Of a stretch of DNA of 64,000 bases, positions 18,840 to 26,893 are shown in pieces. The first letter of the stretch is position 1. The number at the start of each line of letters is the position of its first letter. Source of the DNA: Gloeomargarita sp. SRBZ-1_bins_9 (GTDB lineage Bacteria; Cyanobacteriota; Cyanobacteriia; Gloeomargaritales; Gloeomargaritaceae); contig JAUQVX010000014.1 of the NCBI GenBank assembly GCA_039794565.1, forward strand, positions 1 to 64,000, in the 5' to 3' direction. The notes below the pieces were generated by a model. That model did not search any database, was not told where the DNA came from, and saw only the letters and a list, made by a program, of their open reading frames with translations. Both the position numbers and the translations under genes were made by a program.

Positions 18840-19313
18840 ATGAGTATCGTTGCCCAAGTGATTGCCCAATCGGATGCGGCTGACCGTTTCCTCAGCAGCG
18901 CCGAATTGAACAAATTAGAAGAGTTTTTTAGTAAGGGGGCCTTACGAATTCAGGTGGCCCAAAAATTAGCGGCCAACGAGCGCAAGATAGTGGAAGAGGG
19001 CAGCCGGCGTTTTTGGGCCAAATGTCCGAATACCCCGAGCAACCGGGGCGACGCCCAAAAAACTGCCCTATGCCAGCGGGATCAGGCCTGGTATCTGCGG
19101 CTGATCAGCTACTGTGTCCTAGCGGGGAATGACAAACCCCTAGAGGATATCGGCTTAAATGGTATGCGGGAGATGTACACTTCCCTGGGGGTGCCGCTGA
19201 ACAATTTGCGTATCGCCATGGCCAGTCTCAAGGAGGTCACAGCGAGTTTGTTATCACCGGAGGAAATGGCCCTGGTCGCCCCTTATTTTGACCGTTTAAT
19301 CCGCGCTTTTTAA
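18840..19313 (+). CDS. apcD4: Allophycocyanin alpha-type subunit, ApcD4-like
   Basis: Phycobiliprotein of 157 residues. The bilin-binding Cys lies in ALCQRDQAWYLRL (C78), and ISYCVLAGNDKPLEDIGLNGMREMY is the typical allophycocyanin-alpha region. It is clearly diverged from the ordinary core ApcA and from ApcD, with a short, unusual segment before the bilin Cys (CPNTPSNRGDAQK). Together with the following apcB3 and isiX genes it matches the low-light photoacclimation cassette known from thermophilic Synechococcus, where ApcD4 and ApcB3 form far-red-absorbing assemblies. The ApcD4 name rests on this context; a tree would be needed to separate it from other ApcD paralogues. Confidence 0.82.
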   Translation: MSIVAQVIAQSDAADRFLSSAELNKLEEFFSKGALRIQVAQKLAANERKIVEEGSRRFWAKCPNTPSNRGDAQKTALCQRDQAWYLRLISYCVLAGNDKPLEDIGLNGMREMYTSLGVPLNNLRIAMASLKEVTASLLSPEEMALVAPYFDRLIRAF

Positions 19314-19354
19314 GGTGACGTTGCCCAGATATTAGCCATGACGGAGGAGGCTCT

Positions 19355-19840
19355 ATGCAAGACACTATTACGGCCTTGATCAATCCCGCCGATGCCCAGG
19401 GACAATATTTGAGTGAGGCGGCCCTGAATCAACTCCGGCAATACTTTGAACGGGGGATGATGCGGGTTAAAGCGGCTGCCACCATCAGCGCCACCGCCAG
19501 CCAGATCATCAGCCGCACAGTGGCCAAAAGTTTGCTCTACGGAGACATCACCCTACCGGGGGGGAACATGTATCCGACCCGGCGCTATGCCGCCTGTCTG
19601 CGGGATTTGCAATACTTTTTGCGCTACGCCACCTATGCCATGTTGGCCGCCGACCCCTCGATTTTAGACGAGCGGGTGCTCAATGGTCTCAAGGACACCT
19701 ACCAGGCGCTGGGGGTGCCGATTGACCGGGTGATCCAGGCCCTCAACGCCATGAAGGAGGTGTTGAACGAGACGGTGGGGGCGGAAGCCGGTCAGGAATT
19801 GGCGGGATACCTCGACCACATCATTGCCGGTCTGGCCTAG
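19355..19840 (+). CDS. apcB3: Allophycocyanin beta-type subunit, ApcB3-like
   Basis: Phycobiliprotein of 161 residues. The chromophore Cys is in [20 protein letters not shown]; the Asn that is usually methylated lies just before it in [10 protein letters not shown]. Length and motifs are those of ApcB. It starts 41 bases after the alpha-type gene with GGAGG before the ATG, and would pair with that subunit as a heterodimer. The isiX-like gene starts 37 bases after its stop, so the three are very probably one transcript. It is not the housekeeping apcB, which normally follows apcA. Confidence 0.85.
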   Translation: MQDTITALINPADAQGQYLSEAALNQLRQYFERGMMRVKAAATISATASQIISRTVAKSLLYGDITLPGGNMYPTRRYAACLRDLQYFLRYATYAMLAADPSILDERVLNGLKDTYQALGVPIDRVIQALNAMKEVLNETVGAEAGQELAGYLDHIIAGLA

Positions 19841-19877
19841 ACCCCATGGGGGGTGTTTTTCCTTGGCAGGTGGAGTT

Positions 19878-21260
19878 ATGAACAGGAGACAACCGTATCC
19901 CTGGTGGGCTGGGAATGCTCGGTTTACGGACCTTTCCAATACGTTCATCGTGGCCCATGTGGCCCAGGCGGCGTTGATCGTGTTTTGGGTAGGGGTTATG
20001 ACCCTGTTTGAACTGGCCCGCTATAACCCGGCCCGACCCATGTACGAACAGGGGTTGATCCTTTTGCCCCACCTAGCGACCTTGGGGTTGGGAGTGGGGG
20101 CGGGGGGACGGGTGGTGAATACCTTTCCCTATATGGCCGTGGCTGCCTTTCATCTGGTGAGCGCGGGGGTGCTGGCCTGGGGTGCCTGGTTCCATTTCAC
20201 GAAACTGCCGCCGAGTTTGGAAATGCTGGGGCCGCCGGCGGGCAAGTTTCATTTCCGCTGGAATGACGAGCGGCAGTTGGGTCTTATCCTGGGCCATCAC
20301 CTGCTGGTGTTGGGGCTAGGGGCTTTGCTGCTGGTGGTCAAGGCAACCGTCGGTGGTGGGTTATATGACGCTACCTTGGGGCAAGTGCGCACCATCCAGC
20401 CCACCTTGGACTGGGCCACCATCTGGGGCTACCGCACCCACCTATTCGACGTCAACAACCTGGAGGACCTGGTGGGGGGGCACGTGTACGTGGCGGTATT
20501 GTTGCTGCTAGGGGGGACTTGGCATATCCTGGTGCCGCCCTTTGGCTGGGTCAAACGCCGTTTTCTGTTTTCCGCCGATGGGATTTTGAGCTACTCCCTG
20601 TTCGGGATTGCCCTGGCGGGATTTGCGGCGTCCTATTACTGCGGGTTCAATACCTTAGCCTATCCTGAGGTGTTTTACGGCCCGGCCCTGAAGCTACGGT
20701 CGGCGCTGCTACCGGCCTATTACGACCCCAGCGGTGCCCCGGTCTATTCCGCGCGGGTGTGGTTGGCCAACGCCCATTTCTACCTGGCCTTCTTTTTCCT
20801 GCAGGGGGGGCTGTGGCACTTCCAGCGGGCAATGGGTCTAGACGTCACCCAGATATTCCGGGCCTGGCGTGGGGAGCCACAGGCGGTCTATCAACCCCAG
20901 TTCACCGGCAACGCTCCCCCCTTGCCGGAGGTGGTTTACGCACCGCGTTTCGTACCCCTACCGGCCTTGACGCCACTTGCCGCCGATGCCCTTTATGAGC
21001 CGGTGCAAGGAGCCGTGGCCCCTTCCTTAGCTACCCGTAATGGTGTTGCCTATACCCTCTACCAAGCGGTTTACCGACGTCAGACCTGGATTTTCTATGA
21101 ACCGGCCCGGGCAAATGTGTCTCTCCGGCGACTCTGGGGATTCCTCTACGCACCACCAACGCCGGTGACCAAAACCGCTATCCCTCGTCCGCCGGAGGAG
21201 TCTGCTCCTCCCTCTTCACCGCCATCGGTGGCAACCGACCCAGCAGCGCCGACGGCCTAG
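19878..21260 (+). CDS. isiX: CP43/IsiA-family chlorophyll-binding antenna protein, IsiX-like, with C-terminal extension
   Basis: Membrane chlorophyll a antenna of 460 residues in the IsiA/Pcb/CP43 family. Six helices can be placed at about 20-48, 60-105, 132-160, 192-222, 230-262 and 290-318, with chlorophyll-ligand histidines ([47 protein letters not shown]). IsiA proteins end soon after helix six (about 340 residues). Here roughly 130 further residues follow: a tyrosine- and proline-rich segment, one hydrophobic-aromatic stretch ([12 protein letters not shown]), then a Pro/Ser/Ala-rich tail. The extension shows no PsaL-like membrane helices that I can see. The start is ATG 19878 after GGTGGAG. 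Last gene of the cassette, followed by a likely terminator. Confidence 0.85.
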   Translation: MNRRQPYPWWAGNARFTDLSNTFIVAHVAQAALIVFWVGVMTLFELARYNPARPMYEQGLILLPHLATLGLGVGAGGRVVNTFPYMAVAAFHLVSAGVLAWGAWFHFTKLPPSLEMLGPPAGKFHFRWNDERQLGLILGHHLLVLGLGALLLVVKATVGGGLYDATLGQVRTIQPTLDWATIWGYRTHLFDVNNLEDLVGGHVYVAVLLLLGGTWHILVPPFGWVKRRFLFSADGILSYSLFGIALAGFAASYYCGFNTLAYPEVFYGPALKLRSALLPAYYDPSGAPVYSARVWLANAHFYLAFFFLQGGLWHFQRAMGLDVTQIFRAWRGEPQAVYQPQFTGNAPPLPEVVYAPRFVPLPALTPLAADALYEPVQGAVAPSLATRNGVAYTLYQAVYRRQTWIFYEPARANVSLRRLWGFLYAPPTPVTKTAIPRPPEESAPPSSPPSVATDPAAPTA

Positions 21261-21271
21261 GGGGATAACCC

Positions 21272-21313
21272 CAGGAACCAGCCGGACAGGGAGCCAGCGC
21301 TTCCTGTTTTTTT
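21272..21313 (+). terminator. Probable intrinsic terminator of the apcD4-apcB3-isiX operon
   Basis: CAGGAA at 21272-21277 pairs with TTCCTG at 21301-21306 and is followed by seven T residues (21307-21313). The stem is only six base pairs with a long loop, so this is a moderate call. It sits between the convergent isiX and sigA genes, 12 bases after the isiX stop. Confidence 0.5.
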
Positions 21314-21319
21314 CTGGAC

Positions 21320-22444
21320 CTAGCGGATGTATTCCTTGAGGATGCTGTTGCGGTTGGGATGACGGAGTTTGCGCAAGGCTTTGGCCTCGATTTGCCGGAT
21401 GCGTTCGCGGGTCACATTGAAGGTTTGACCGATTTCCTCCAGGGTTTTCATCCGCCCATCATCTAGCCCATAGCGCAGGCGCAAGACATCCCGTTCCCGC
21501 GGGCTGAGGGTGTTCAAAACTGTTTCCAAATCCTCCCGCAGCAGGTGTTTGGCCACCTGGTCTTCGGGGGTTTCCCCATCCGCCTCGATGAAATCCCCCA
21601 GGCGTGAGTCTTCTTCCTTGCCGATGGGGGTTTCGAGGGAAATAGGCAACTGGGCCGACTTGGCAATAAAACGTAGCTTTTCAATGGTAATTTCCATACG
21701 GGTAGCAATTTCTTCTTCCGTAGGTTTACGGCCCATTTCCTGGGACAGGATTTTGGTGGTTTTCTTGATGCGGGAAATGGTTTCGTACAGGTGGACCGGC
21801 AAACGGATGGTGCGGGACTGGTCGGCAATGGCCCGGGTAATGGCCTGGCGAATCCACCAGGTGGCGTAGGTGGAGAATTTATACCCCTTCTCGTGGTCAA
21901 ATTTTTCCGCCGCTCGAATCAACCCCAGGCTGCCCTCTTGGATCAAATCCTGGAACGAGAGGCCCCGGTTCATATACTTTTTGGCAATGGAGACCACCAG
22001 GCGCAAATTGGACTGCACCATCTTTTCTTTGGCGCGATAGCCCTGCCGTAGTTGCCGCCGGAATTCCTCCACCGGTAGTCCCACCAACTCGGCCCATTGT
22101 TCCTCCGTGGGCGGTTGCCCCTGTCGCCGGGTCCATTCATCCCGCTTGCGTTCAAACTCCAGCAGGACAGAAATTTGCCGGGCCAGTTCGATTTCCTCAT
22201 CCGCCCGCAACAAACGAATCCGACCTATCTCCTGCAAATAGAGGCGAATCGAGTCTTCGGTGTAGGGATTTTTCTTACTTGCTGACCGCTTGCGTCCCGA
22301 CCGTGGAGCCGCCTCTTCCTCCTCTAGATCCTGGTCGAGGTCGTCCAGTTCCAAATTACTCAGGTCATCCCCCACGGTTTCGTCTTCTAAGTCATCGAGG
22401 GATGGGTCAGCAAGGGTCGGCAGGACATCAGGCACCTGAGTCAT
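21320..22444 (-). CDS. sigA: Principal RNA polymerase sigma factor SigA/RpoD (group 1)
   Basis: Sigma-70 factor of 374 residues. An acidic N-terminus (region 1.1-like, about 1-55) precedes region 1.2 ([12 protein letters not shown]), region 2 with [29 protein letters not shown] and [14 protein letters not shown], region 3, and region 4 with the helix-turn-helix [21 protein letters not shown]. All four regions are complete, as expected for the essential housekeeping factor of cyanobacteria. The start is ATG 22444 (MTQVPDV) with AAGGAG upstream; an earlier in-frame start adds 14 residues unlike the family. Confidence 0.95.
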   Translation of the reverse strand: MTQVPDVLPTLADPSLDDLEDETVGDDLSNLELDDLDQDLEEEEAAPRSGRKRSASKKNPYTEDSIRLYLQEIGRIRLLRADEEIELARQISVLLEFERKRDEWTRRQGQPPTEEQWAELVGLPVEEFRRQLRQGYRAKEKMVQSNLRLVVSIAKKYMNRGLSFQDLIQEGSLGLIRAAEKFDHEKGYKFSTYATWWIRQAITRAIADQSRTIRLPVHLYETISRIKKTTKILSQEMGRKPTEEEIATRMEITIEKLRFIAKSAQLPISLETPIGKEEDSRLGDFIEADGETPEDQVAKHLLREDLETVLNTLSPRERDVLRLRYGLDDGRMKTLEEIGQTFNVTRERIRQIEAKALRKLRHPNRNSILKEYIR

Positions 22445-22764
22445 CGCGTCGGGTACTCCTTGGACTACAATACTAAACGTAAACAAATGCTCATGTTAGC
22501 AGGGAAAGGAAAGAATGGTAGCAGGTGGTCGGTAACCTTCCCCGCCTTGAGCAATCCTATTGTAATCCTGATAACAACCAAAGTTGCCTAGTCTCGCTCC
22601 CTCCCTCAGCCACTTAACCCTGAAAAAGGGTCACAAAACCGGTAATTGTTATATAACTTTACATTTACGGTGAGGAAACTCTATCGAGCTGCCGGTTGGT
22701 GTGGCGGAAATTGACCAGGAGGCGGGTATATCAGATAGTAGTAGCGGCCTAAGGGTAAGGTGGA
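22445..22764. promoter_or_regulatory. Divergent intergenic region between sigA and cysQ
   Basis: 320 bases with no gene that I can support. It contains a small hairpin, ACCCT at 22617-22621 and AGGGT at 22627-22631 with a GAAAA loop, and an AT-rich element TTATATAA at 22649-22656. A TACAAT hexamer on the minus strand (22559-22564) could be a sigA -10 element. No T-run follows the hairpin, so it is not a classical terminator. Confidence 0.4.
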
Positions 22765-23547
22765 ATGGATAGGGAGTTGGCGGTGGTGGCGACAGCGTTG
22801 CAGGCGGCGGGTGCGGCGGTGCAGGGGGTGGTCCAGGACGGTTTACAAACCACCTACAAAAGGGGCGACGACCCCCTCACCCAGGCTGACTTGGCGGCGA
22901 ATCGGGTCCTCCAGGAGCAGCTTTTGGGAGCGTTTCCCCAGGATGGTTGGTTGTCGGAGGAAACCCAGGACCAGGAAGAACGGTTGCGGCGGGAGCGGGT
23001 GTGGGTGGTGGACCCCATCGATGGTACGCGGGAGCTGGTGGCCGGGATTCCCGAGTATGCTCTGTCGGTAGCCTTGGTGGTGCAGGGGCAACCGGTGTTG
23101 GGGGGAGTGTACAATCCGGCGCGGGATGAGTTGTTCCTAGGGGTGGTGGGCCAGGGGGTGACCTACAATGGTCGGTCGGTGCGAGCGGACCATCCTTTAC
23201 AGCAGCCGCCCCTGGTGTTGGCCAGTCGTTCTGAGGTGCGCCGGGGGGAATGGACGGGGTTCCAGTCCACCCTGCAGGTGCAAGTCGTGGGTTCGATTGC
23301 CTACAAACTGGCGCGGGTTGCAGCCGGCCAGGCAGATGCTACTTTCAGTCTGGGACCCAAACACGAATGGGATGTGGCCGGGGGGGCGGCGTTGGTGATG
23401 GCGGCGGGGGGAGTGGTGACCGATGCCCGGGGCCAGGCGCTGCGCTTTAATCAAATGCCCCCTTTGCTGCCGGGAATTGTGGCGACCACCCCAGCGGCAT
23501 GGGAAGTCATTTGGCCGTTCATTGCCGCAGCCTCACCCCAAACATGA
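22765..23547 (+). CDS. cysQ: 3'(2'),5'-bisphosphate nucleotidase / inositol monophosphatase family protein
   Basis: Mg2+- and Li+-sensitive phosphatase of 260 residues. The metal-binding motifs are all present: DPLTQADLAAN, SEET (about 71-74), WVVDPIDGTRELV and HEWDVAGGAALVMAAGG. The pattern fits CysQ, which removes 3'-phosphoadenosine 5'-phosphate made in sulfate assimilation, but inositol monophosphatase activity is possible in this family. The ATG at 22765 has only a weak upstream purine stretch. Confidence 0.85.
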   Translation: MDRELAVVATALQAAGAAVQGVVQDGLQTTYKRGDDPLTQADLAANRVLQEQLLGAFPQDGWLSEETQDQEERLRRERVWVVDPIDGTRELVAGIPEYALSVALVVQGQPVLGGVYNPARDELFLGVVGQGVTYNGRSVRADHPLQQPPLVLASRSEVRRGEWTGFQSTLQVQVVGSIAYKLARVAAGQADATFSLGPKHEWDVAGGAALVMAAGGVVTDARGQALRFNQMPPLLPGIVATTPAAWEVIWPFIAAASPQT

Positions 23548-23551
23548 CGGC

Positions 23552-24469
23552 TCAGGCCAGGTCTGCCGGTTCGGCTACTGGACCCTCACCCTCAGATAGG
23601 GGGGATGACTTGGGGGTGACCGTGTACACTTGGCCGTTGATCAGCAAATGGGTAATGCCCTTGTCGTAGAGATAGGGGCTGGTTTTGTAAATCAGTTGGC
23701 CATCGGGGACCTTGACCACCCGGTGATGCCGCCCGGAAAAACGTTTGGCGACGCGGTGATTGTCAAATACGGGCAGGGTCGTTGCCGCGGCATTGACCGT
23801 AGGCAGTTCGCCCCAACGGCTGAATTCGGTCAAGGGACGCACCACCAGCTCGGCAAAGCGGTCCACCACCAAGTAACAGGTGGGGGGTAAAACCGATGCA
23901 TCGAGGGGTAAAATCTGTTGGCTCAGGGAAGGAGCGTTCAAACCGGGGGCCGGGGGTTCTTCCTCCTCCAGGCTATCCCCTTCTTCCTCATCCCAGTCGT
24001 CTTGGGCATCCACGTCCCACTCCGGTAGCACGGGTGGGGATGTCGTTTCTTCCGTTGTCAATGGGGTTAGGGTTTCTAATTCCGGTTCCGGTAAGGGCGC
24101 ATTGACTTCCATCTCTGATGCCGACATCTCCCGATCCGGCGGCGCTGGCGGCGGCACCAAAACTGGCGATTCGGCAGGAGTCGTCCCTGTCTCCGGCGGG
24201 GCATCGGTCACCGGTTTATAGGCGCGAATTTTCGGACCGGTTGCCGGTGCCGGGGGCGTTGAGGGCGAGGATTCTTGCCAGCGTCCCGCCCGCTTCTGGG
24301 GCACCAATGATTCGTAAACCGCCTCGGTTAGCTCCTCTTTCAAGATACGAATGATGGTGCTAATGCTTACGTCGTACTCCGCCGCCAGGCTGGTCGCTGT
24401 GGCCGATGTCTCCCGAAAACGTTGGGCAATTTGGCTACGATCAGCAGGTGTCAGCTTTGTACGGGGCAT
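23552..24469 (-). CDS. Helix-turn-helix protein with acidic linker, cyanobacterial, function unknown
   Basis: Protein of 305 residues. The N-terminus (about 1-65) is a helix-turn-helix resembling transposase or resolvase DNA-binding heads (LTPADRSQIAQRF, then TSLAAEYDVSISTIIRILK). A long acidic and proline-rich low-complexity linker spans about 70-200. The C-terminal 100 residues form a separate compact, beta-rich domain (RFAELVVRPL, HHRVVKVPDGQLI, GITHLLINGQVYTV). I do not recognise an enzyme motif. It could be a nucleoid-associated or regulatory DNA-binding protein. The ATG at 24469 is chosen over an upstream TTG. Divergent from radC with 41 bases between. Confidence 0.6.
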   Translation of the reverse strand: MPRTKLTPADRSQIAQRFRETSATATSLAAEYDVSISTIIRILKEELTEAVYESLVPQKRAGRWQESSPSTPPAPATGPKIRAYKPVTDAPPETGTTPAESPVLVPPPAPPDREMSASEMEVNAPLPEPELETLTPLTTEETTSPPVLPEWDVDAQDDWDEEEGDSLEEEEPPAPGLNAPSLSQQILPLDASVLPPTCYLVVDRFAELVVRPLTEFSRWGELPTVNAAATTLPVFDNHRVAKRFSGRHHRVVKVPDGQLIYKTSPYLYDKGITHLLINGQVYTVTPKSSPLSEGEGPVAEPADLA

Positions 24470-24510
24470 AGGCTTAATCAAGCAAGCACTTTTTCTAGTA
24501 TAGATCGGCT

Positions 24511-25242
24511 ATGAGCGATACCTACCGCCTACGTATCTGTGACCTGCCCGCCAAGGAGCGCCCCCGGGAACGGTTGCTCCAACAGGGGGTTACGGCGCTG
24601 GGTACCGGTGAATTGTTGGCTATTTTGCTGGGCACGGGGTCGGGGCAACTGTCAGCGGTGGGGCTAGGGCAATACCTGCTCCAGGTGCTGGGGCAACACC
24701 AACAAGACCCCCTGGCGGTTTTGCGGGACATTCAGCCGGCGGAACTGATGGCGATTCCCGGCATCGGTCCAGCCAAGGCCACCACCATCCTGGCAGCCAT
24801 CGAACTGGGCAAACGGGTTTTTCTCAGCCGACCTTTGGAGCGCACACCCATTGACAGCCCCGAAATGGCGGTGGCAGCTCTGGCGCCGGATTTGATGTGG
24901 GCACAGACGGAGCGTTTTGCTGTGCTATTGCTGGATGCTCGACACCGGTTGCTGGGCAGTCGGGTTCTTACCATCGGTACGGCCACCGAAACCCTGGCGC
25001 ACCCGCGGGACATTTTCCGGGAAGCGATTCGTCTGGGGGCCACCCGCCTCATCGTTGGTCATAACCACCCCTCTGGGGATGTCACCCCCAGTGAGAGCGA
25101 CCTAGACCTCACGCGTCAATTGCTCGCATGCAGTAAGATTCTGGATATTCCCCTGTTGGATCATGTGATTCTGGGGCAAGGACAACATGTGAGCCTGCGC
25201 CGGGCGACTCGTCTGTGGGAAGAAGCAGGGGTCAATTTCTAG
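24511..25242 (+). CDS. radC: RadC-family DNA repair protein (JAB/MPN domain)
   Basis: Protein of 243 residues. An N-terminal helix-hairpin-helix-like UPF0758 part ([20 protein letters not shown]) is followed by a JAB metalloprotease-fold domain with the metal motif [16 protein letters not shown] and the upstream Glu region. RadC was first described in repair, but the activity of the family is still uncertain. Full-length, normal motifs. The next gene starts 13 bases after its stop. Confidence 0.9.
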   Translation: MSDTYRLRICDLPAKERPRERLLQQGVTALGTGELLAILLGTGSGQLSAVGLGQYLLQVLGQHQQDPLAVLRDIQPAELMAIPGIGPAKATTILAAIELGKRVFLSRPLERTPIDSPEMAVAALAPDLMWAQTERFAVLLLDARHRLLGSRVLTIGTATETLAHPRDIFREAIRLGATRLIVGHNHPSGDVTPSESDLDLTRQLLACSKILDIPLLDHVILGQGQHVSLRRATRLWEEAGVNF

Positions 25243-25255
25243 GGAGGGACGGGGG

Positions 25256-26212
25256 ATGAAGCTACAGGCGCCGGTGGTTTTTTTGATCTTCAATCGTCCC
25301 GAACTGACGCGCAAGGTTTTTCAGGTAATTCGCCAGGTGCAGCCCAAACGGTTATTTATCGTTGCCGACGGTCCCCGAGATACCGCAGAAACCGCCGTCT
25401 GCCAAGAAACCCGCCGGGTGGTTGAACAGGAAATTAATTGGGATTGCCAGGTGGAACGCCATTATGCCGAGAAGAATTTGGGTTGTCGCCGACGGGTGGC
25501 CAGTGGGCTGAGCTGGGTTTTTAGCCAAACGGACCGGGCCATTATTCTCGAGGACGACTGTTTACCCAACTTGTCCTTCTTTCAATTCTGCGATGAGCTA
25601 CTGGTGAAGTACCAGGATGACGAGCGGGTGATGGCCATCAACGGCACCAACTACCAACGGGGACGGGTTGTCACACCCTATAGCTATTACTTCTCCAAGT
25701 ATTTTCACTGCTGGGGGTGGGCCACCTGGGCGCGGGCTTGGCAATACTATGACGTCGAAATGCAACACTGGCCGGAATTTCGAGATCAGGGGTATTTGCG
25801 ATTTGTAACGGATGACGCCTATGAATACCGCTACTGGAGCGATAAATTTGAACGGATGTATCGGCAGGAAATTGACACGTGGGACTATCCTTTTTTGTTT
25901 GCCTGTTTCAGCCAGAACGGTTTGGCAGCGACTCCCCGGGTGAATCTGGTGTCGAACCTAGGGTTTGGCGTGGGGGCCACCCATACCCATAATCCCAACC
26001 ATCCCTTGGCTAATCTGCCGACGGAAGCCTTAGCAGAGTTACCGCGAATGAACCATCCTCCCTTTGTCGCCCGACACGTTGAAGCAGACCGGCGGGTTTT
26101 CGATTGGGTTTTTGGGGGAAAGGCATTGCGGGATAGGGATACCCTGTTGGGGCGATTGCGATATTGGAAAGGGCAGTTGCACCGTCGGATTGGTTCCAAA
26201 AAACTATCATAA
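25256..26212 (+). CDS. Glycosyltransferase, GT-A fold (HlpA-like family)
   Basis: Cytoplasmic enzyme of 318 residues. The N-terminal VVFLIFNRPELTRKVFQ and LFIVADGPRD form the nucleotide-sugar binding start, and IILEDDCLPN carries the DxD-type metal motif at about residues 99-108. WGWATWARAW and a conserved NQ/NG loop match family proteins that cyanobacteria annotate as hemolytic protein HlpA-like or glycosyltransferase. It probably acts in exopolysaccharide, O-antigen or glycan assembly; donor and acceptor are unknown. SD GGGAGGGACGGGGG precedes the ATG. The hisH gene begins 7 bases after the stop, although the functions seem unrelated. Confidence 0.72.
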   Translation: MKLQAPVVFLIFNRPELTRKVFQVIRQVQPKRLFIVADGPRDTAETAVCQETRRVVEQEINWDCQVERHYAEKNLGCRRRVASGLSWVFSQTDRAIILEDDCLPNLSFFQFCDELLVKYQDDERVMAINGTNYQRGRVVTPYSYYFSKYFHCWGWATWARAWQYYDVEMQHWPEFRDQGYLRFVTDDAYEYRYWSDKFERMYRQEIDTWDYPFLFACFSQNGLAATPRVNLVSNLGFGVGATHTHNPNHPLANLPTEALAELPRMNHPPFVARHVEADRRVFDWVFGGKALRDRDTLLGRLRYWKGQLHRRIGSKKLS

Positions 26213-26219
26213 AAAAGCG

Positions 26220-26846
26220 ATGCGCATCGGCATTATTGATTACGATATGGGGAATCTACATTCGGTGAGCAAAGCCCTCGCTTATTTGGGCGTACAAGGC
26301 GAAATTACGGCGAAAATTACTGATGATTACGATGGGTTAATTCTGCCGGGGGTGGGTGCCTTTGATCCGGCCATCCAGCACCTGCGCCAGCGCGATCTGA
26401 TAACCCCCTTGCAAAGGTGGGTTCGGCAAAATAGGCCATTTTTAGGGATTTGTTTGGGGTTGCAATTGCTATTGACCGCCAGCGCCGAAGGGCAGGAACG
26501 TGGGTTAGATGTGATTCCTGGTCAAGTACAACCCCTGCGCCCAACACCCGGTCACCCGATTCCCCACATGGGGTGGAACCAACTGCATTTTGTACAACGG
26601 GACTGTCCCCTGTGGCGCGACCTACCGACGCCGGCCTGGGTTTATTTCGTGCATTCCTACCATGCAGTGCCCAGTGACCCGGGGATAGTGGCAGCGACAG
26701 TGGAATACGGGGGAGAAACCGTTACGGCGGCCTTAGGTCACGGCCATTGCTGGGCCACCCAATTCCACCCCGAAAAATCGGGTTGTGTAGGCCTGCAAAT
26801 TCTCCGTAACTGGCTCCAGTATTGCGTCGGACGAGTACCTCCTTAG
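26220..26846 (+). CDS. hisH: Imidazole glycerol phosphate synthase, glutamine amidotransferase subunit
   Basis: Class I glutamine amidotransferase of 208 residues that supplies ammonia to HisF for imidazole glycerol phosphate formation in histidine biosynthesis. Motifs are IGIIDYDMGNLHSV at the start, nucleophile Cys in FLGICLGLQLLL, VYFVHSYHA, and the catalytic His/Glu in TQFHPEKSG. The ATG at 26220 is selected because it gives the family N-terminus MRIGIIDYD; a longer in-frame extension overlaps the upstream gene and is not real. hisF is not in the window. Confidence 0.95.
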   Translation: MRIGIIDYDMGNLHSVSKALAYLGVQGEITAKITDDYDGLILPGVGAFDPAIQHLRQRDLITPLQRWVRQNRPFLGICLGLQLLLTASAEGQERGLDVIPGQVQPLRPTPGHPIPHMGWNQLHFVQRDCPLWRDLPTPAWVYFVHSYHAVPSDPGIVAATVEYGGETVTAALGHGHCWATQFHPEKSGCVGLQILRNWLQYCVGRVPP

Positions 26847-26893
26847 CCTTACCCGTTAACGGGAATAGAGAGCCGAATCCCTCAGCCCAGGGA

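Noticed and set aside
22617-22631. Intrinsic terminator between sigA and cysQ
   Set aside because: The hairpin has no T-run and lies between divergent starts, where a terminator is not expected.
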